The notes under the pieces: model-generated
Databases searched by the model: none
Told to the model about the DNA's origin: nothing
What the model saw: the letters and a program-made list of their open reading frames with translations, nothing else
In this document: positions 33,237 through 43,317 of the stretch, piece after piece
Position numbering within the stretch: position 1 is the stretch's first letter
Layout of the letters: the number at the start of each line of letters is the position of its first letter
Program-made: the position numbers and the translations under genes
Source: Chromatiales bacterium
Lineage (GTDB): Bacteria; Pseudomonadota; Gammaproteobacteria; Steroidobacterales; GCA-2729495
Assembly: GCA_002729495.1 (NCBI GenBank)
Contig: PBYE01000009.1
Coordinates: forward strand, 2,653-66,652
Reading direction: 5' to 3'
DNA: 64,000 nt

Positions 33237-33728
33237 TCAACCATTGTTTTCTACGAATTCCAGCATGCCGGTCAGGGCGGTCGTTACGGTCTGGCGCCGC
33301 ACGGTGTCACGGTCACCTTCGAAGTGTTTGCACAGAGTTGTCGTTACCCGGTCTTCGCCGCCCCACGCGAACCAGACTGTGCCCACTGGTTTGTCCGTCG
33401 TGCCGCCGTCCGGGCCTGCAATACCGGTAACAGCCACACCAAACGCAGCGCCTGAGCGATCGAGTGCGCCCGCGACCATGGCGACCGCAACTTTCTCGCT
33501 GACCGCGCCATGCTCCTCGATGAGTTTGCTGTCAACCTGCAGCAACGCAGCCTTGGCGTTGTCGCCGTAACTCACGAAACCGTATTCGAACCAGGCAGAG
33601 CTGCCCGGCACATCCGTGAGCGTTTTTGCAATCCAGCCACCCGTGCAGGATTCGGCAGTCGTTATCATCGCGTGCCGGTCTGCGAGTTCCGCGGCCAGTC
33701 GTTCGACAAGTACGCTGCTGACACTCAT
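33237..33728 (-). CDS. pncC: nicotinamide-nucleotide amidase (CinA C-terminal domain)
   Basis: 163 aa, a stand-alone CinA C-terminal domain. Converts NMN to nicotinic acid mononucleotide in the pyridine nucleotide cycle. Family motifs TTAESCTGGWIAKTLTDVPGSSAWFEYGFVSYGD (catalytic Ser), VSEKVAVAMVAGA and VAVTGIAGPDGGTTDKPVGTVW. Overlaps the upstream glycosyltransferase by 4 bp (ATGA), so it is translationally coupled. Confidence 0.95.
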   Translation of the reverse strand: MSVSSVLVERLAAELADRHAMITTAESCTGGWIAKTLTDVPGSSAWFEYGFVSYGDNAKAALLQVDSKLIEEHGAVSEKVAVAMVAGALDRSGAAFGVAVTGIAGPDGGTTDKPVGTVWFAWGGEDRVTTTLCKHFEGDRDTVRRQTVTTALTGMLEFVENNG

Positions 33729-34822
33729 GACTTAAACAAAACTCCAAGCACTTCCCGGTAAACCTCAAGGTTACCCGAGACCATGCCTTCCGCCGAAAAG
33801 TGCCGGGCTATATGTGCCGGGCCTGCCGCAGCCATCCGCTGTCGCCGCTCCGCATCCCGCACCATTGCAACAACAGCGCCGGCCAGTTCCGCCACCTGCC
33901 CCGGTGTCACGAGCAGGCCGGTTTCGCCTTCGGCAACAACTTCGGGTATACCACCCGCGCGCGAGGCAACCACAGGCATGCCTGCTGCCTGCGCTTCAAG
34001 CAGGCAAACGCCCAGCCCTTCGCGTAACGCCGGGTGCACGAGCAAATCAGCATGGCCCATGAACTCGTGCAGGTCTTCCCTGAAGCCTGCGAAGCGAAGC
34101 GAATTGCTAATCCCGAGCCGGTCCGCCTGCGTGCGTAAGGATGTTTCTTCGCGGCCCTGGCCAAACAACAGTAAGCGCGCGTCCGGGCATTCACTCAAGA
34201 CTTCCGGCCAGGCATCGAGGAGGTAAGCGTGGCCCTTGCGGGCAATGAACTGGGCGACGCAGAAGACAGTGATGTGTTGCTGCTCCAGGTCGAAGGCGTC
34301 GAGAAATTGTTCCCGCGTCCAGGCTGGCGGCTTGGCTTCACGAACGGCACTGTGGACCAGCCGCAGTTGTGCGTCCGGTACACCTGCACTGCGCAACTCG
34401 GTGCGAATCTGATCCGAGATTGCGATTACCCGCTCGTACAGGCGGTACTTTAATGAACCTACGAACGGGATATCCGGATTATCGACGCGGCGCGTGAGTA
34501 CCGCCGGAACACCTGCACGGCGCGCGGCCAAACCACCCCAGAAATCGGCGCCGCGACGGCTGTGCACATGCAGAAGGCCGGGCTGGTGATTGGCGAGCCA
34601 GTCAGCCACGCGCCCCGCGAAGCCAAAATCGAGGTCACCGGCCATCGAGATAGGAACGACGTTCAGGTTTGCCTGGTTGGCCGCCAGGTATATTTCGCTG
34701 TCGGGGGGGCAAATAAGAGTGCTTTGTACGCCTTTGCCGGTCAGCCCGTCGAGCAGGTATAGCACCTGCCTCGCGCCACCGTACAGGTGCCGGCCGGTTT
34801 CCAGGTGTGCGATGTGCGTCAT
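33725..34822 (-). CDS. GT4-family glycosyltransferase
   Basis: 365 aa. GT-B fold: N-terminal METGRHLYGGARQVLYLL-like acceptor domain (here LETGRHLYGGARQVLYLLDGL) and the C-terminal nucleotide-sugar domain with LVHPALREGLGVCLLEAQAAGMPVVASRAGGIPEVV, the EX7E motif. Probably adds a sugar to LPS core or exopolysaccharide on the cytoplasmic face of the inner membrane; donor and acceptor unknown. First gene of the leftward set GT4-pncC-thpR, with 4-bp overlap to pncC. Its promoter should lie in the 248-bp region to the right, which holds a 14-bp dyad. Confidence 0.9.
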   Translation of the reverse strand: MTHIAHLETGRHLYGGARQVLYLLDGLTGKGVQSTLICPPDSEIYLAANQANLNVVPISMAGDLDFGFAGRVADWLANHQPGLLHVHSRRGADFWGGLAARRAGVPAVLTRRVDNPDIPFVGSLKYRLYERVIAISDQIRTELRSAGVPDAQLRLVHSAVREAKPPAWTREQFLDAFDLEQQHITVFCVAQFIARKGHAYLLDAWPEVLSECPDARLLLFGQGREETSLRTQADRLGISNSLRFAGFREDLHEFMGHADLLVHPALREGLGVCLLEAQAAGMPVVASRAGGIPEVVAEGETGLLVTPGQVAELAGAVVAMVRDAERRQRMAAAGPAHIARHFSAEGMVSGNLEVYREVLGVLFKS

Positions 34823-34973
34823 CCCGCTAGGTTAGCAGCCCGGCCGCCAACGTTGAACGACCTGGCGGCCATGCTTCGCCGGGCCCCGCCCGGGCCGCAT
34901 TCGAAACGCCGGACCGGCATGAACCCACGCCCGGCAAGCGCCCGAAGCGCTCTTTGACTATTGATATAAAAAC

Positions 34974-34987
34974 TCAAGTAGACTTGA
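34974..34987. promoter_or_regulatory. operator-like inverted repeat
   Basis: Perfect dyad TCAAGT-AG-ACTTGA in the spacer upstream of the GT4 gene. The half-sites resemble operators of MerR/SoxR-type regulators (CTCAAGT...ACTTGAG), and TTGACT lies at 34954-34959. No regulator gene is adjacent, and the -10 element is not clear on either strand. Confidence 0.35.
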
Positions 34988-35070
34988 ACCATCTCCCCGA
35001 CGACGAGATCTGGATCATGGTTACCGGACTGATCAAGGCCACGGTCTACGTACAGAGCTGTAACCCACTG

Positions 35071-35700
35071 CTAGCGTTTGAATTTTCCGTGGCGAAGAAA
35101 CCAGGCAACCTGCCGCGCGGCTTTCTTTGAAACAACCAATCCGGTATGGCTGAGTGATAACGCCATGTGGTCGCTAATACCCGGCAGGCAGGTTTCGGCC
35201 AGCGTTACCACGCCATCATTGGGACGCGGCAACCGGCCCGTCAGTCTGCCGATGCCGAAACCACGGGTGCCGGCCAGTACGCCGACAGGCTGTTTCCCCT
35301 TCCACTCGCTGAGAGGCTCTTCAAATATAGCTTCGGGCAGGGTTTTGCCCAGCATTCTGCGGCCCGCCCCAAAACTTACGAAGCGTCTTCCTGCAACCGT
35401 GTCGGTCAAGGGTGAACCCAGGCAGACGACTTTAGCAACCGGCAGATCGGTAAAACGCTGCAGGGTCTGCAGTGCGAGCACGCCGCCCAGGCTGTGCCCG
35501 ACCAGGTGCGTTTCATTACCCGACTGCCGGTGAATAAACTCATTGAGCCGCACGATATTGTGCCCAAGTGGTTGGCGAACCATGGAGTAGCGGAAGCGAT
35601 ACACACGAAAGCCATCTGCCCGGAGCCATTTCTTCAGCATGAAAAGCTCCGCACCCGTCATCCACAGGCCATGCACCAGGATAACCGTCGGCTCAGTCAC
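35071..35700 (-). CDS. lipase-like alpha/beta hydrolase
   Basis: 209 aa from GTG 35700, 10 bp after the aspS stop. Begins VTEPTVILVHGLWMTGAELFML, the usual start of this family; the open frame extends to GTG 35751 inside aspS, but those residues are unlike the family. Nucleophile elbow HLVGHSLGGVLALQ, Asp in PRPNDGVVTL, His in SDHMALSLSHTGL. PGAP1/triacylglycerol-lipase-like esterase, soluble, no signal. Last gene of the FmdB-DUF502-aspS run. Confidence 0.85.
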   Translation of the reverse strand: MTEPTVILVHGLWMTGAELFMLKKWLRADGFRVYRFRYSMVRQPLGHNIVRLNEFIHRQSGNETHLVGHSLGGVLALQTLQRFTDLPVAKVVCLGSPLTDTVAGRRFVSFGAGRRMLGKTLPEAIFEEPLSEWKGKQPVGVLAGTRGFGIGRLTGRLPRPNDGVVTLAETCLPGISDHMALSLSHTGLVVSKKAARQVAWFLRHGKFKR

Positions 35701-35710
35701 GGGTACTGCT

Positions 35711-37483
35711 TTAGCTTTTGTCGGTTTTGCGCAACCGGATGCCTGCTTCACGCAGTTGCTGGCTCGAGATAGGTCCTGGCGCGTCGGTCAGAAGACAACT
35801 TGCCGACTGGGTTTTCGGGAACGCAATAACATCGCGGATACTGTTTGCGCCCGCCATCAGCATGACCAGGCGATCGAGCCCGAAGGCGATTCCACCGTGC
35901 GGCGGGCACCCGTATTTAAGAGCCTTGAGCAGAAAACCAAATTTATTTTCTGCTTCCGCCTCATCAATCCCGAGCACATCGAACACGGCCGACTGCATCG
36001 CGGCATCATGGATACGAATAGAACCACCGCCGATCTCGGTTCCGTTCAGCACCATGTCGTAGGCACGTGAGCCGGCTTCGCCAGGTGCGGCGCGTAATGC
36101 GTCCGCATCGGTGCTGTCGGGCGCCGTGAAGGGATGGTGCAGGGCGTTCCAGCGCTTCTCCTGCGGATCAAACTCGAACAAGGGGAAATCAACCACCCAT
36201 AGCGGACTCCAGCCACCTTCCACCAGGCCGCGATCCTCGCCCAGCTTCACCCGGAGTGCGCCAAGCGCATCGCAAACGACGTTAGCCTTGTCTGCGCCGA
36301 AGAAAACGATGTCACCTGCGGCAAGCTCAAGCCGTTCGGCCAGCCCCTTTATAGTCGCATCCGGCAGAAACTTGAGTATGGGTGACTGCATGCCTTCGTT
36401 TCCCTTTGCCGGGTCAGTCACTTTTATATAGGCAAGACCGCGGGCACCGTACCGGCCCACGAAATCGGTGTAGTCATCGATTTCCTTGCGTGACAGTTCT
36501 GCGCCGCCGGGAAGTGCAAGCGCCGCGACACGTCCTTCGGGATCGGCAGCGGGTCCGGCAAAAACCTTGAACTCAACGCCGTCCATAAGGTCGGCCACAT
36601 CCACCAGTTCAAGCGGGATGCGCAGATCAGGTCGGTCGGTGCCGAAGCGACGCATCGCCTCGCCCCAACTCATGCGCGGAAAGTCGGCCGGCAATTCAGC
36701 ACTAATAGACTCGCTAAACACGTGCCGAATCAGTAACTCCATCAGCGACATGATTTCGTCTTCACCGACGAAGGACATCTCGATATCGAGCTGGGTAAAT
36801 TCCGGTTGCCGGTCCGCGCGCAAATCTTCATCACGAAAACAGCGGGCGATCTGGTAGTAGCGATCCATCCCCGACATCATCAGGAGTTGCTTGAATAGCT
36901 GAGGTGACTGCGGCAACGCGAAGAAACTGCCCTGTTGCGTGCGGCTCGGTACAACGTAGTCACGCGCGCCTTCCGGTGTTGCCCGGGTCAGGATCGGCGT
37001 TTCGATATCCAGAAAACCGTTGTCATCCAGGAAACTCCGCATGCTGCGTGTCACCGCGTGCCGCAAACGGATACGTTCGGTCATTTCCTCACGGCGCAGG
37101 TCCAGGTAACGGTATTGCAGCCGCAGGTCTTCACTCGGATGCTCGTCGTGATGGAACGGCGGGGTCTCTGCCACGTTCAGGATACCAAGGTCCGTTGCAA
37201 GCACTTCGACTTCGCCTGTCGGCATATTCGGATTCACAGTGCCTTCCGGTCTTGGCCGCACCTTGCCTTTAATAGCCAACACGAATTCGCCGCGAATACG
37301 TTCCGCCTCGGCAAACAACTCCGGCGTATCAGGATCACACACTACCTGCAACAGGCCTTCACGATCACGAAGGTCAATAAAGATTACGCCGCCGTGGTCG
37401 CGGCGGCGGTGAACCCAACCGGTGACAGCAATTTCCTGACCGTTATGCGATGCGTTGATGTCGCCGCAGTAATGTGTGCGCAT
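35711..37483 (-). CDS. aspS: aspartyl-tRNA synthetase
   Basis: 590 aa from ATG 37483, exactly the usual bacterial length; upstream in-frame codons to 37552 are not family-like. N-terminal OB-fold anticodon domain ([22 protein letters not shown]), class II core ([54 protein letters not shown]), bacterial GAD insertion, motif 3 [27 protein letters not shown]. Charges tRNA-Asp. 43 bp downstream of the DUF502 gene. Confidence 0.98.
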   Translation of the reverse strand: MRTHYCGDINASHNGQEIAVTGWVHRRRDHGGVIFIDLRDREGLLQVVCDPDTPELFAEAERIRGEFVLAIKGKVRPRPEGTVNPNMPTGEVEVLATDLGILNVAETPPFHHDEHPSEDLRLQYRYLDLRREEMTERIRLRHAVTRSMRSFLDDNGFLDIETPILTRATPEGARDYVVPSRTQQGSFFALPQSPQLFKQLLMMSGMDRYYQIARCFRDEDLRADRQPEFTQLDIEMSFVGEDEIMSLMELLIRHVFSESISAELPADFPRMSWGEAMRRFGTDRPDLRIPLELVDVADLMDGVEFKVFAGPAADPEGRVAALALPGGAELSRKEIDDYTDFVGRYGARGLAYIKVTDPAKGNEGMQSPILKFLPDATIKGLAERLELAAGDIVFFGADKANVVCDALGALRVKLGEDRGLVEGGWSPLWVVDFPLFEFDPQEKRWNALHHPFTAPDSTDADALRAAPGEAGSRAYDMVLNGTEIGGGSIRIHDAAMQSAVFDVLGIDEAEAENKFGFLLKALKYGCPPHGGIAFGLDRLVMLMAGANSIRDVIAFPKTQSASCLLTDAPGPISSQQLREAGIRLRKTDKS

Positions 37484-37526
37484 GGAAGAACCCGGAGGGT
37501 GAAGGATTGCCGAAAGGCCGAGGATG

Positions 37527-38222
37527 TTAAGGCTGCGGCCAGTCTTTCGCAACCGCAGGCTTGGGAGGCTGGTTTTCTAAGCTGGGCGGTTCCGTTTTTT
37601 CCGAAGCCGCTCGAACCCGCTTCGGCCACTCCGGCACTACAACCCCGAGCGAAACCACCATCTTCACAGCTTCTTCGACTTCCATATCCAGCGCGATCAC
37701 TTCGGCTTTCGGCACAATAATCATGACGCCCGAGGTCGGATTAGGCGTGGTGGGCACAAATACGCAAATGACCTCCTCGCCAGTACGCGACTGAATTTCA
37801 CCCAGGTTTATCGACGTCTGGAAACAGATGCTGTACAAACCCTTGCGCGGATACTCGATCAACAGGACTTCTTTAAAGGAATTGGTGTTGTTAGTCAGTA
37901 CCACCTCGGCAAAGCTCTTGGCGGCCGAGTACACCGTGCGTACGAAAGGAATCCGCTGCATTATGGATTCCCACACACCCACGAGCCTGCGGCCAAGGAA
38001 GTTGGCGGCAAATATGCCGGTCAGCAGCAGTACGACAACGCTCAATACTATGCCCAGACCGGGAATGTCGACACCGAGTATGGTTTCGGGCCGGTAGTTT
38101 ACGGGCAGCAGCAGCAGCGTCTGGTCCATGAAATCGACCATCACTTTCACCAGGAACACCGTTATTCCCAGCGGCACCCAGACCAGTAGTCCGGTTACGA
38201 GGTATGTGCGTAGTCGTTTCAT
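37527..38222 (-). CDS. DUF502 family inner-membrane protein
   Basis: 231 aa. Two hydrophobic regions ([25 protein letters not shown] and [25 protein letters not shown]), then the conserved segment [19 protein letters not shown] and [42 protein letters not shown], with the TTPNPTSG signature. Pro-rich C-terminal tail. Function unknown; it commonly travels with fmdB and aspS in beta- and gammaproteobacteria. Confidence 0.93.
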   Translation of the reverse strand: MKRLRTYLVTGLLVWVPLGITVFLVKVMVDFMDQTLLLLPVNYRPETILGVDIPGLGIVLSVVVLLLTGIFAANFLGRRLVGVWESIMQRIPFVRTVYSAAKSFAEVVLTNNTNSFKEVLLIEYPRKGLYSICFQTSINLGEIQSRTGEEVICVFVPTTPNPTSGVMIIVPKAEVIALDMEVEEAVKMVVSLGVVVPEWPKRVRAASEKTEPPSLENQPPKPAVAKDWPQP

Positions 38223-38316
38223 GAAAAGCGTCGGCGCGGCAGGTCGGGATCAGTCAGACCGCTATCGTGGCTCATTGCGGGCAGGGTAACAAGCCCGCCT
38301 CCAGTATCGCGCAATG

Positions 38317-38640
38317 CTAGTCCCCTGATTCTTTGGGCGGCTTGGACTTACCCGAAGCCGCGTCATCACTGGATTTTCCAGGCTTGTCGGACGAAGCGGA
38401 TTCAGTCTTGTCCGGCTTTCCGGACTTTTCGCCGTCACCCGCAATATTGCGCTTGTTCTTGTCCTTGAAGTCGGTCTCATACCAGCCCCCACCCTTGAGA
38501 CGAAAGTTGGGCGCAGACAGCAGCTTGCGCAATTCAGGCTTGCCGCAATCGGGACAATCCGTGAGCGGATCGTCGCTCATTTTCTGCAGCGCATCGAATA
38601 CGTGGCCACATTCTCTGCACTCATATTCATAGATAGGCAT
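38317..38640 (-). CDS. FmdB-type zinc ribbon protein
   Basis: 107 aa. Starts MPIYEYECRECGHVFDALQK; the two zinc knuckles are CRECG and CPDCG. Followed by a low-complexity Lys/Ser/Asp-rich tail. Putative regulatory or nucleic-acid binding protein, cytoplasmic. 94 bp upstream of DUF502, likely co-transcribed with it and aspS. Confidence 0.93.
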   Translation of the reverse strand: MPIYEYECRECGHVFDALQKMSDDPLTDCPDCGKPELRKLLSAPNFRLKGGGWYETDFKDKNKRNIAGDGEKSGKPDKTESASSDKPGKSSDDAASGKSKPPKESGD

Positions 38641-38747
38641 TTCTGCTCCATGCTCCCGCAGGCAGGATCGGCACCAGACGCCGGCCGTGACGGCCCGGGG
38701 GCGCCTTATTTAATTAAGTCCGGGGCAAAAATCAAGCTTTCGGGGCT

Positions 38748-41339
38748 TCAGGCGGCAGCCGGGGTTGTTTTGGCGAATGCCAGGTCGCCCGATTCGATAA
38801 CAACGCTGATGGCATCGCCGGGCACGAAGTCGCCACGCAGTATAGCTTCGGCCAGCGGATTCTCCAGGCGCTGCTGGATGGCACGCTTCAGGGGCCGCGC
38901 GCCGTATACAGGATCGAAACCGGCCTCGGCCAGCAGGTCCATCGCCTCATTTGAGACCGCCAGCGCCAGTTCGCGATCGGCCAGCCGCTGCTGCAAGTGG
39001 GCAAGCTGAATATCGACAATTTTACGAATTTGTTTTTTGTCCAGCGGGTGGAAAACCACGACGTCATCGACTCGGTTAATAAACTCCGGCCGGAAGTGAT
39101 CACCCACGACTTCCAGAACGGCCAATTTCATTTCCGCATAGTTTTCTTCGCCGGCCAGGTTCTGAATCTGCTGCGAACCAAGATTAGAAGTCATGATAAT
39201 GACGGTGTTGCGGAAATCGACAGTCCGGCCGTGTCCGTCAGTCAGGCGCCCGTCATCGAGTACCTGCAGCAACACGTTGAATACGTCGGGGTGCGCCTTC
39301 TCTACTTCATCCAGCAACACGACCGAATAGGGGCGTCGCCGCACCGCTTCTGTCAGGTAACCGCCCTCTTCATAACCGATATAGCCGGGAGGCGCCCCGA
39401 TCAGGCGGGCAACCGAATGTTTCTCCATGAACTCGGACATGTCGATGCGCACCATGGATTCCTCGGAGTCAAACAGGAATTCAGCCAGGGCACGCGTCAG
39501 TTCTGTTTTACCAACGCCGGTCGGGCCCAGGAACAAAAATGATCCGTTTGGGCGATTCGGATCGGCAAGACCCGCCCGTGAGCGCCTGATCGCGTTGGCA
39601 ACGGCCGTCACAGCCTCATTCTGGCCGACCAGGCGCTGTGCGATCACCTCTTCCATCCGCAACAGTTTGTCTTTTTCGCCCTCAAGCATTTTTGCGACGG
39701 GGACACCGGTCCATCGCGACACAACTTCGGCGATCTCTTCGTCGCTCACCTTGTTGCGAAGGAGCTGGTTATCCTGCGCCTCGAGTTTCGACGCATCGGC
39801 AAGCTGCTGTTCAAGTTCGGGAATACGGCCGTACTGGAGTTCGGACATACGCTGCAGGTCCTGTGCACGGTGCGCGCTGTCCAGCTCAACCCGGGCTCGC
39901 TCAAGCTCTTCCTTGATATGCGTAGCGCCCTGCATAGCTGCCTTTTCGGACTTCCAGATCTCTTCGAGATCAGCGTATTCCTTTTCCAGTTCCTGCAATT
40001 GCGACTCAAGATCGGCAAGCCGCTTCTTGGAAGCCTCATCCGACTCTTTATTAAGAGCCTCGCGTTCGATTTTTAGCTGGATAATGCGACGCTCGAGCCG
40101 GTCCATCGATTCAGGCTTTGAATCAATTTCCATCCGGATACGGGAACCCGCCTCATCCACCAGGTCGATTGCCTTGTCGGGAAGCTGGCGGTCAGTGATA
40201 TAGCGGTGCGAAAGTGTTGCGGCACTGACGATTGCAGGGTCGGTAATCTCGACGCCGTGATGCACCTCGTAACGCTCCTTCAGCCCACGCAGGATCGCGA
40301 TCGTATCTTCGACGGTCGGTTCGTCCACGAGCACCTTCTGGAAACGACGCTCGAGGGCTGCATCCTTTTCAAGGTTTTGCCGGTATTCGTCCAACGTCGT
40401 CGCACCGACGCAATGCAGTTCGCCGCGCGCAAGCGCCGGCTTCAGCATGTTGCCCGCGTCCATCGAGCCCTCGGCCTTGCCCGCACCGACCATGGTATGC
40501 AATTCATCTATAAACAGGATTATCTGACCCTCCTGTTTCGAAAGATCAGTTATTACGGCTTTAAGACGCTCTTCGAAATCGCCGCGAAACTTGGTGCCTG
40601 CCAGCAGTGCACCGAGGTCCAGTGACAAAATGCGCTTGCCTTTAATGCCCTCGGGAACCTCACCGTTAACAATTCGCTGCGCCAGCCCTTCGACTATTGC
40701 AGTCTTACCGACGCCCGGTTCACCGATCAGCACCGGGTTGTTCTTGGTGCGTCGTTGCAGAATCTGGATGGTGCGGCGGATTTCTTCGTCGCGGCCGACT
40801 ATTGGATCGAGCTTCCCCTGCTCGGCAAGCTCCGTAATATCCACCGTGTATTTGTCCAGCGCCTGGCGATTATCTTCGGCATTCGGGTCGTCGACGGCCG
40901 CACCGCCACGCAGATCGTCGATCGCTTTGTCGATGGCACCGGCAACCGCGCCCGCCTCGGCCAGTTGTTTACCGAGCGCACCTTTATCATCACAGGCTGC
41001 AAGTAGAAAAATCTCACTGGAGACATACTGATCACCCTTTTCCTGCGCCAGCTTGTCGCAGATATTGAAAAGTTTGTCGAGTTCCTTCGAGATATGGACT
41101 TCGCCGCCAGTGCCTTCCACCGTCGGTAACTGCTCCAGTGCTTCGCCCAGCCGGGATCGCAGCAAATTGACCCGCACGCCTGCACGGGTAAGCAACGGAC
41201 GCGCGGTGCCGCCCTGCTGATCGAGCAGCGCCACAAGCACATGGATCGGCTCGATGAACTGGTGGTCCTGGCCAACGGCCAGCGACTGGGCATCGGCCAG
41301 TGCTAGCTGGAATTTGCTGGTTAGTTTATCCATTCGCAT
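38748..41339 (-). CDS. clpB: ATP-dependent disaggregase ClpB
   Basis: 863 aa, full length. N-domain ([21 protein letters not shown]), AAA1 with Walker [10 protein letters not shown] and [18 protein letters not shown], a coiled-coil middle domain (about 400-530, rich in Lys/Glu heptads), AAA2 with [23 protein letters not shown] pore loop, and arginine-finger region [13 protein letters not shown]. Works with DnaK to rescue aggregated proteins. GGGGG 7 bases before ATG. Preceded by a sigma-32 type promoter. Confidence 0.98.
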   Translation of the reverse strand: MRMDKLTSKFQLALADAQSLAVGQDHQFIEPIHVLVALLDQQGGTARPLLTRAGVRVNLLRSRLGEALEQLPTVEGTGGEVHISKELDKLFNICDKLAQEKGDQYVSSEIFLLAACDDKGALGKQLAEAGAVAGAIDKAIDDLRGGAAVDDPNAEDNRQALDKYTVDITELAEQGKLDPIVGRDEEIRRTIQILQRRTKNNPVLIGEPGVGKTAIVEGLAQRIVNGEVPEGIKGKRILSLDLGALLAGTKFRGDFEERLKAVITDLSKQEGQIILFIDELHTMVGAGKAEGSMDAGNMLKPALARGELHCVGATTLDEYRQNLEKDAALERRFQKVLVDEPTVEDTIAILRGLKERYEVHHGVEITDPAIVSAATLSHRYITDRQLPDKAIDLVDEAGSRIRMEIDSKPESMDRLERRIIQLKIEREALNKESDEASKKRLADLESQLQELEKEYADLEEIWKSEKAAMQGATHIKEELERARVELDSAHRAQDLQRMSELQYGRIPELEQQLADASKLEAQDNQLLRNKVSDEEIAEVVSRWTGVPVAKMLEGEKDKLLRMEEVIAQRLVGQNEAVTAVANAIRRSRAGLADPNRPNGSFLFLGPTGVGKTELTRALAEFLFDSEESMVRIDMSEFMEKHSVARLIGAPPGYIGYEEGGYLTEAVRRRPYSVVLLDEVEKAHPDVFNVLLQVLDDGRLTDGHGRTVDFRNTVIIMTSNLGSQQIQNLAGEENYAEMKLAVLEVVGDHFRPEFINRVDDVVVFHPLDKKQIRKIVDIQLAHLQQRLADRELALAVSNEAMDLLAEAGFDPVYGARPLKRAIQQRLENPLAEAILRGDFVPGDAISVVIESGDLAFAKTTPAAA

Positions 41340-41370
41340 TGACAGGCCCCCACAACAGGTTATCTGGCTT

Positions 41371-41401
41371 TATATATGGGTCCGCTTAAAGCGAGTTCAA
41401 G
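41371..41401 (-). promoter_or_regulatory. sigma-32 heat-shock promoter of clpB
   Basis: On the minus strand CTTGAA (41401-41396), 15-bp spacer, then CCCATATATA (41380-41371), matching the CTTGAA-N13/15-CCCATNTA heat-shock consensus. About 30 bp before the clpB ATG. The -35 box overlaps the pgeF stop codon (the TGA is inside CTTGAA). Confidence 0.8.
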
Positions 41402-42158
41402 GTGCGGAAGGCTTGCCGGACAGCCAGATAAGGCTCGCCTGCCGGCCGGTCGGGGCAAGGCGTCTGTGGGAATAGAAGCGCTGATCGCTGAAGGTGCAGT
41501 ATTCCCCGCCGCTGATTTCGGACACCCCGAGGGAGGTCAGGATCTCGCTGGCAGCCTTGTAAAGGTCGAGTTTCCAGTGACCCGGACCAGAGGGCATAAA
41601 ACTTAATTCACTCCGGGGCGCAACTTTAAGCAAAGCATGATAGACCTTGCCATCGACTTCGTAAGCATCCGGCCCGATTGCCGGCCCGCACCAGACCAGT
41701 ATTTCGGCCGGGTCGATGGCGGCAGCCAGAAAGTGGTTAACGGTCTGTTCCAGTATTCCGGCACAAAGTCCGCGCCATCCTGCATGGGCCACGGCAATAT
41801 GACTGCCGTCCTTCGTGCAGAAAAGCACGGGCAGGCAATCTGCAGTCAGGACCGCACAAACAACATCCGGGGTGCTCGTCCATGCCGCATCGGCCTCGAT
41901 CGGCCCGGAAATCTTATCGGCGCAGACCAGCACGTTTCCATGAACCTGCATAAGCCAGCGCGGTTCTTCCGGGAGCTCCAGCGCGCCCCGCACCTGTTCG
42001 CGATTGAGTTCTACCTGGTGCGGATTGTCCCCGACGTGATCAGCGAGGTTCAGGCTGGCAAAATTGTCGATGCTGAATCCGCCACGCCGTGATGTCGTGA
42101 CCGCATGCACATTGGCAGGCGCCGGCCAGTCCGCCCGGATGAATTCCGGCTCACGCAT
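41397..42158 (-). CDS. pgeF: peptidoglycan editing factor PgeF (YfiH/laccase-domain)
   Basis: 253 aa. Copper/zinc-binding multi-functional amidase/oxidase family, now viewed as removing misincorporated Ser-peptides from murein precursors. Metal-site motifs WLMQVHGN (His), VLTADCLPVLF (Cys) and AVAHAGWRGLCAGI (His). Between rluD and clpB in the conserved order; 18 bp after rluD. Confidence 0.95.
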   Translation of the reverse strand: MREPEFIRADWPAPANVHAVTTSRRGGFSIDNFASLNLADHVGDNPHQVELNREQVRGALELPEEPRWLMQVHGNVLVCADKISGPIEADAAWTSTPDVVCAVLTADCLPVLFCTKDGSHIAVAHAGWRGLCAGILEQTVNHFLAAAIDPAEILVWCGPAIGPDAYEVDGKVYHALLKVAPRSELSFMPSGPGHWKLDLYKAASEILTSLGVSEISGGEYCTFSDQRFYSHRRLAPTGRQASLIWLSGKPSAP

Positions 42159-42176
42159 GTGTGAACCTGTCCGGAT

Positions 42177-43142
42177 TCAGGGCCATTGCATATGCTCGAA
42201 ATCAGTTCTGGTGTCGCCGGCCAGCGCGTTCAGGAGTTCGAGCAGGTCAGCCGGCAGGGCCGCATGGAAATGCATATCGACACCGGATTGCGGATGCTTG
42301 AAACCAAGGTCGCTGGCATGCAGCGCCTGCCGCCCGAAGGACTTGAGCATATCAACCAGTCGCGCACTCGTGCCCGCGGGTATTTTCAGGCGCCCTCCAT
42401 AGACCGGGTCCCCCGCAAGCGGATGCCCCTGCCAAGCAAGATGGACGCGAATCTGGTGAGTGCGGCCCGTTTCCAGGCGAACTGCCAGAAAACTGTAGGC
42501 CGCGAAACGCTCAAGCACCCGGTAATGCGTTACAGCCGGCTTACCTTTTTCGTTGACGGCCATGCGGGTACGCTGGGTAGCATGCCGCCCAATCGGTGCA
42601 TTAACTGTTCCACCGGCCGTAAGCCGGTCGTTGCAAACTGCCCGGTATTCACGATGCAACCGCCGTTTCTCGAGATCACGTACAAGTCGCGTGTGTGCGC
42701 GAATACTGCGCGCAACCAGCAATAGGCCGCTGGTATCTTTGTCGAGCCGATGCAAAATACCGGCACGGGGTAATGCTTCAAGCTCGGGCGCATGGTGCAG
42801 CAGGCCGTTCATCAGGGTGCCGGAAATATTACCTGCACCCGGATGCACGACCAGGCCCGCGGGCTTGTTGATGACGAGCAGGTCATCGTCTTCAAATACG
42901 ATTTCCAGCTGCATCGGCTCGGGGGCTGCATCCGAAACACGTTCTGCCTCGGCTTCAAGAACAACCTGCTGACCTGTGCTGACCCTGAACCTGGGCACAC
43001 GCATCTCGCCATCCAGCAACACCTGGCCCGCCTTTATCCAGCCCTTCAGACGTGACCGGGAATAATCCGGGAACAGTTCCGCCAGCGCCTGGTCAAAACG
43101 CTTACCGTCCTGTCCCTCATCAATAGTTGCTGTGTGCCTCAT
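42177..43142 (-). CDS. rluD: 23S rRNA pseudouridine synthase RluD
   Basis: 321 aa. N-terminal S4 RNA-binding domain (DYSRSRLKGWIKAGQVLLDGE) and RluA-family catalytic domain with GILHRLDKDTSGLLLVAR (catalytic Asp) and TGRTHQIRVHL. Modifies helix 69 of 23S rRNA (positions 1911, 1915 and 1917 in E. coli numbering). Divergent from bamD across 175 bp, the standard arrangement. Confidence 0.96.
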   Translation of the reverse strand: MRHTATIDEGQDGKRFDQALAELFPDYSRSRLKGWIKAGQVLLDGEMRVPRFRVSTGQQVVLEAEAERVSDAAPEPMQLEIVFEDDDLLVINKPAGLVVHPGAGNISGTLMNGLLHHAPELEALPRAGILHRLDKDTSGLLLVARSIRAHTRLVRDLEKRRLHREYRAVCNDRLTAGGTVNAPIGRHATQRTRMAVNEKGKPAVTHYRVLERFAAYSFLAVRLETGRTHQIRVHLAWQGHPLAGDPVYGGRLKIPAGTSARLVDMLKSFGRQALHASDLGFKHPQSGVDMHFHAALPADLLELLNALAGDTRTDFEHMQWP

Positions 43143-43317
43143 CTATCTACCGCATATTGCAAAGCAAGGCCAAGGAAGAGCCAAGGGAAGCAATTCTAAA
43201 GTACCCGGTGGCGCCAAAACAGGTGCCACGACTGTTGCTATTCTTAAGTTATACTGCGCGCGGCTGATTCGGGCATGGCCCGCGTCATTCATATTGTTTT
43301 TTTTGGATGAGATAAGG

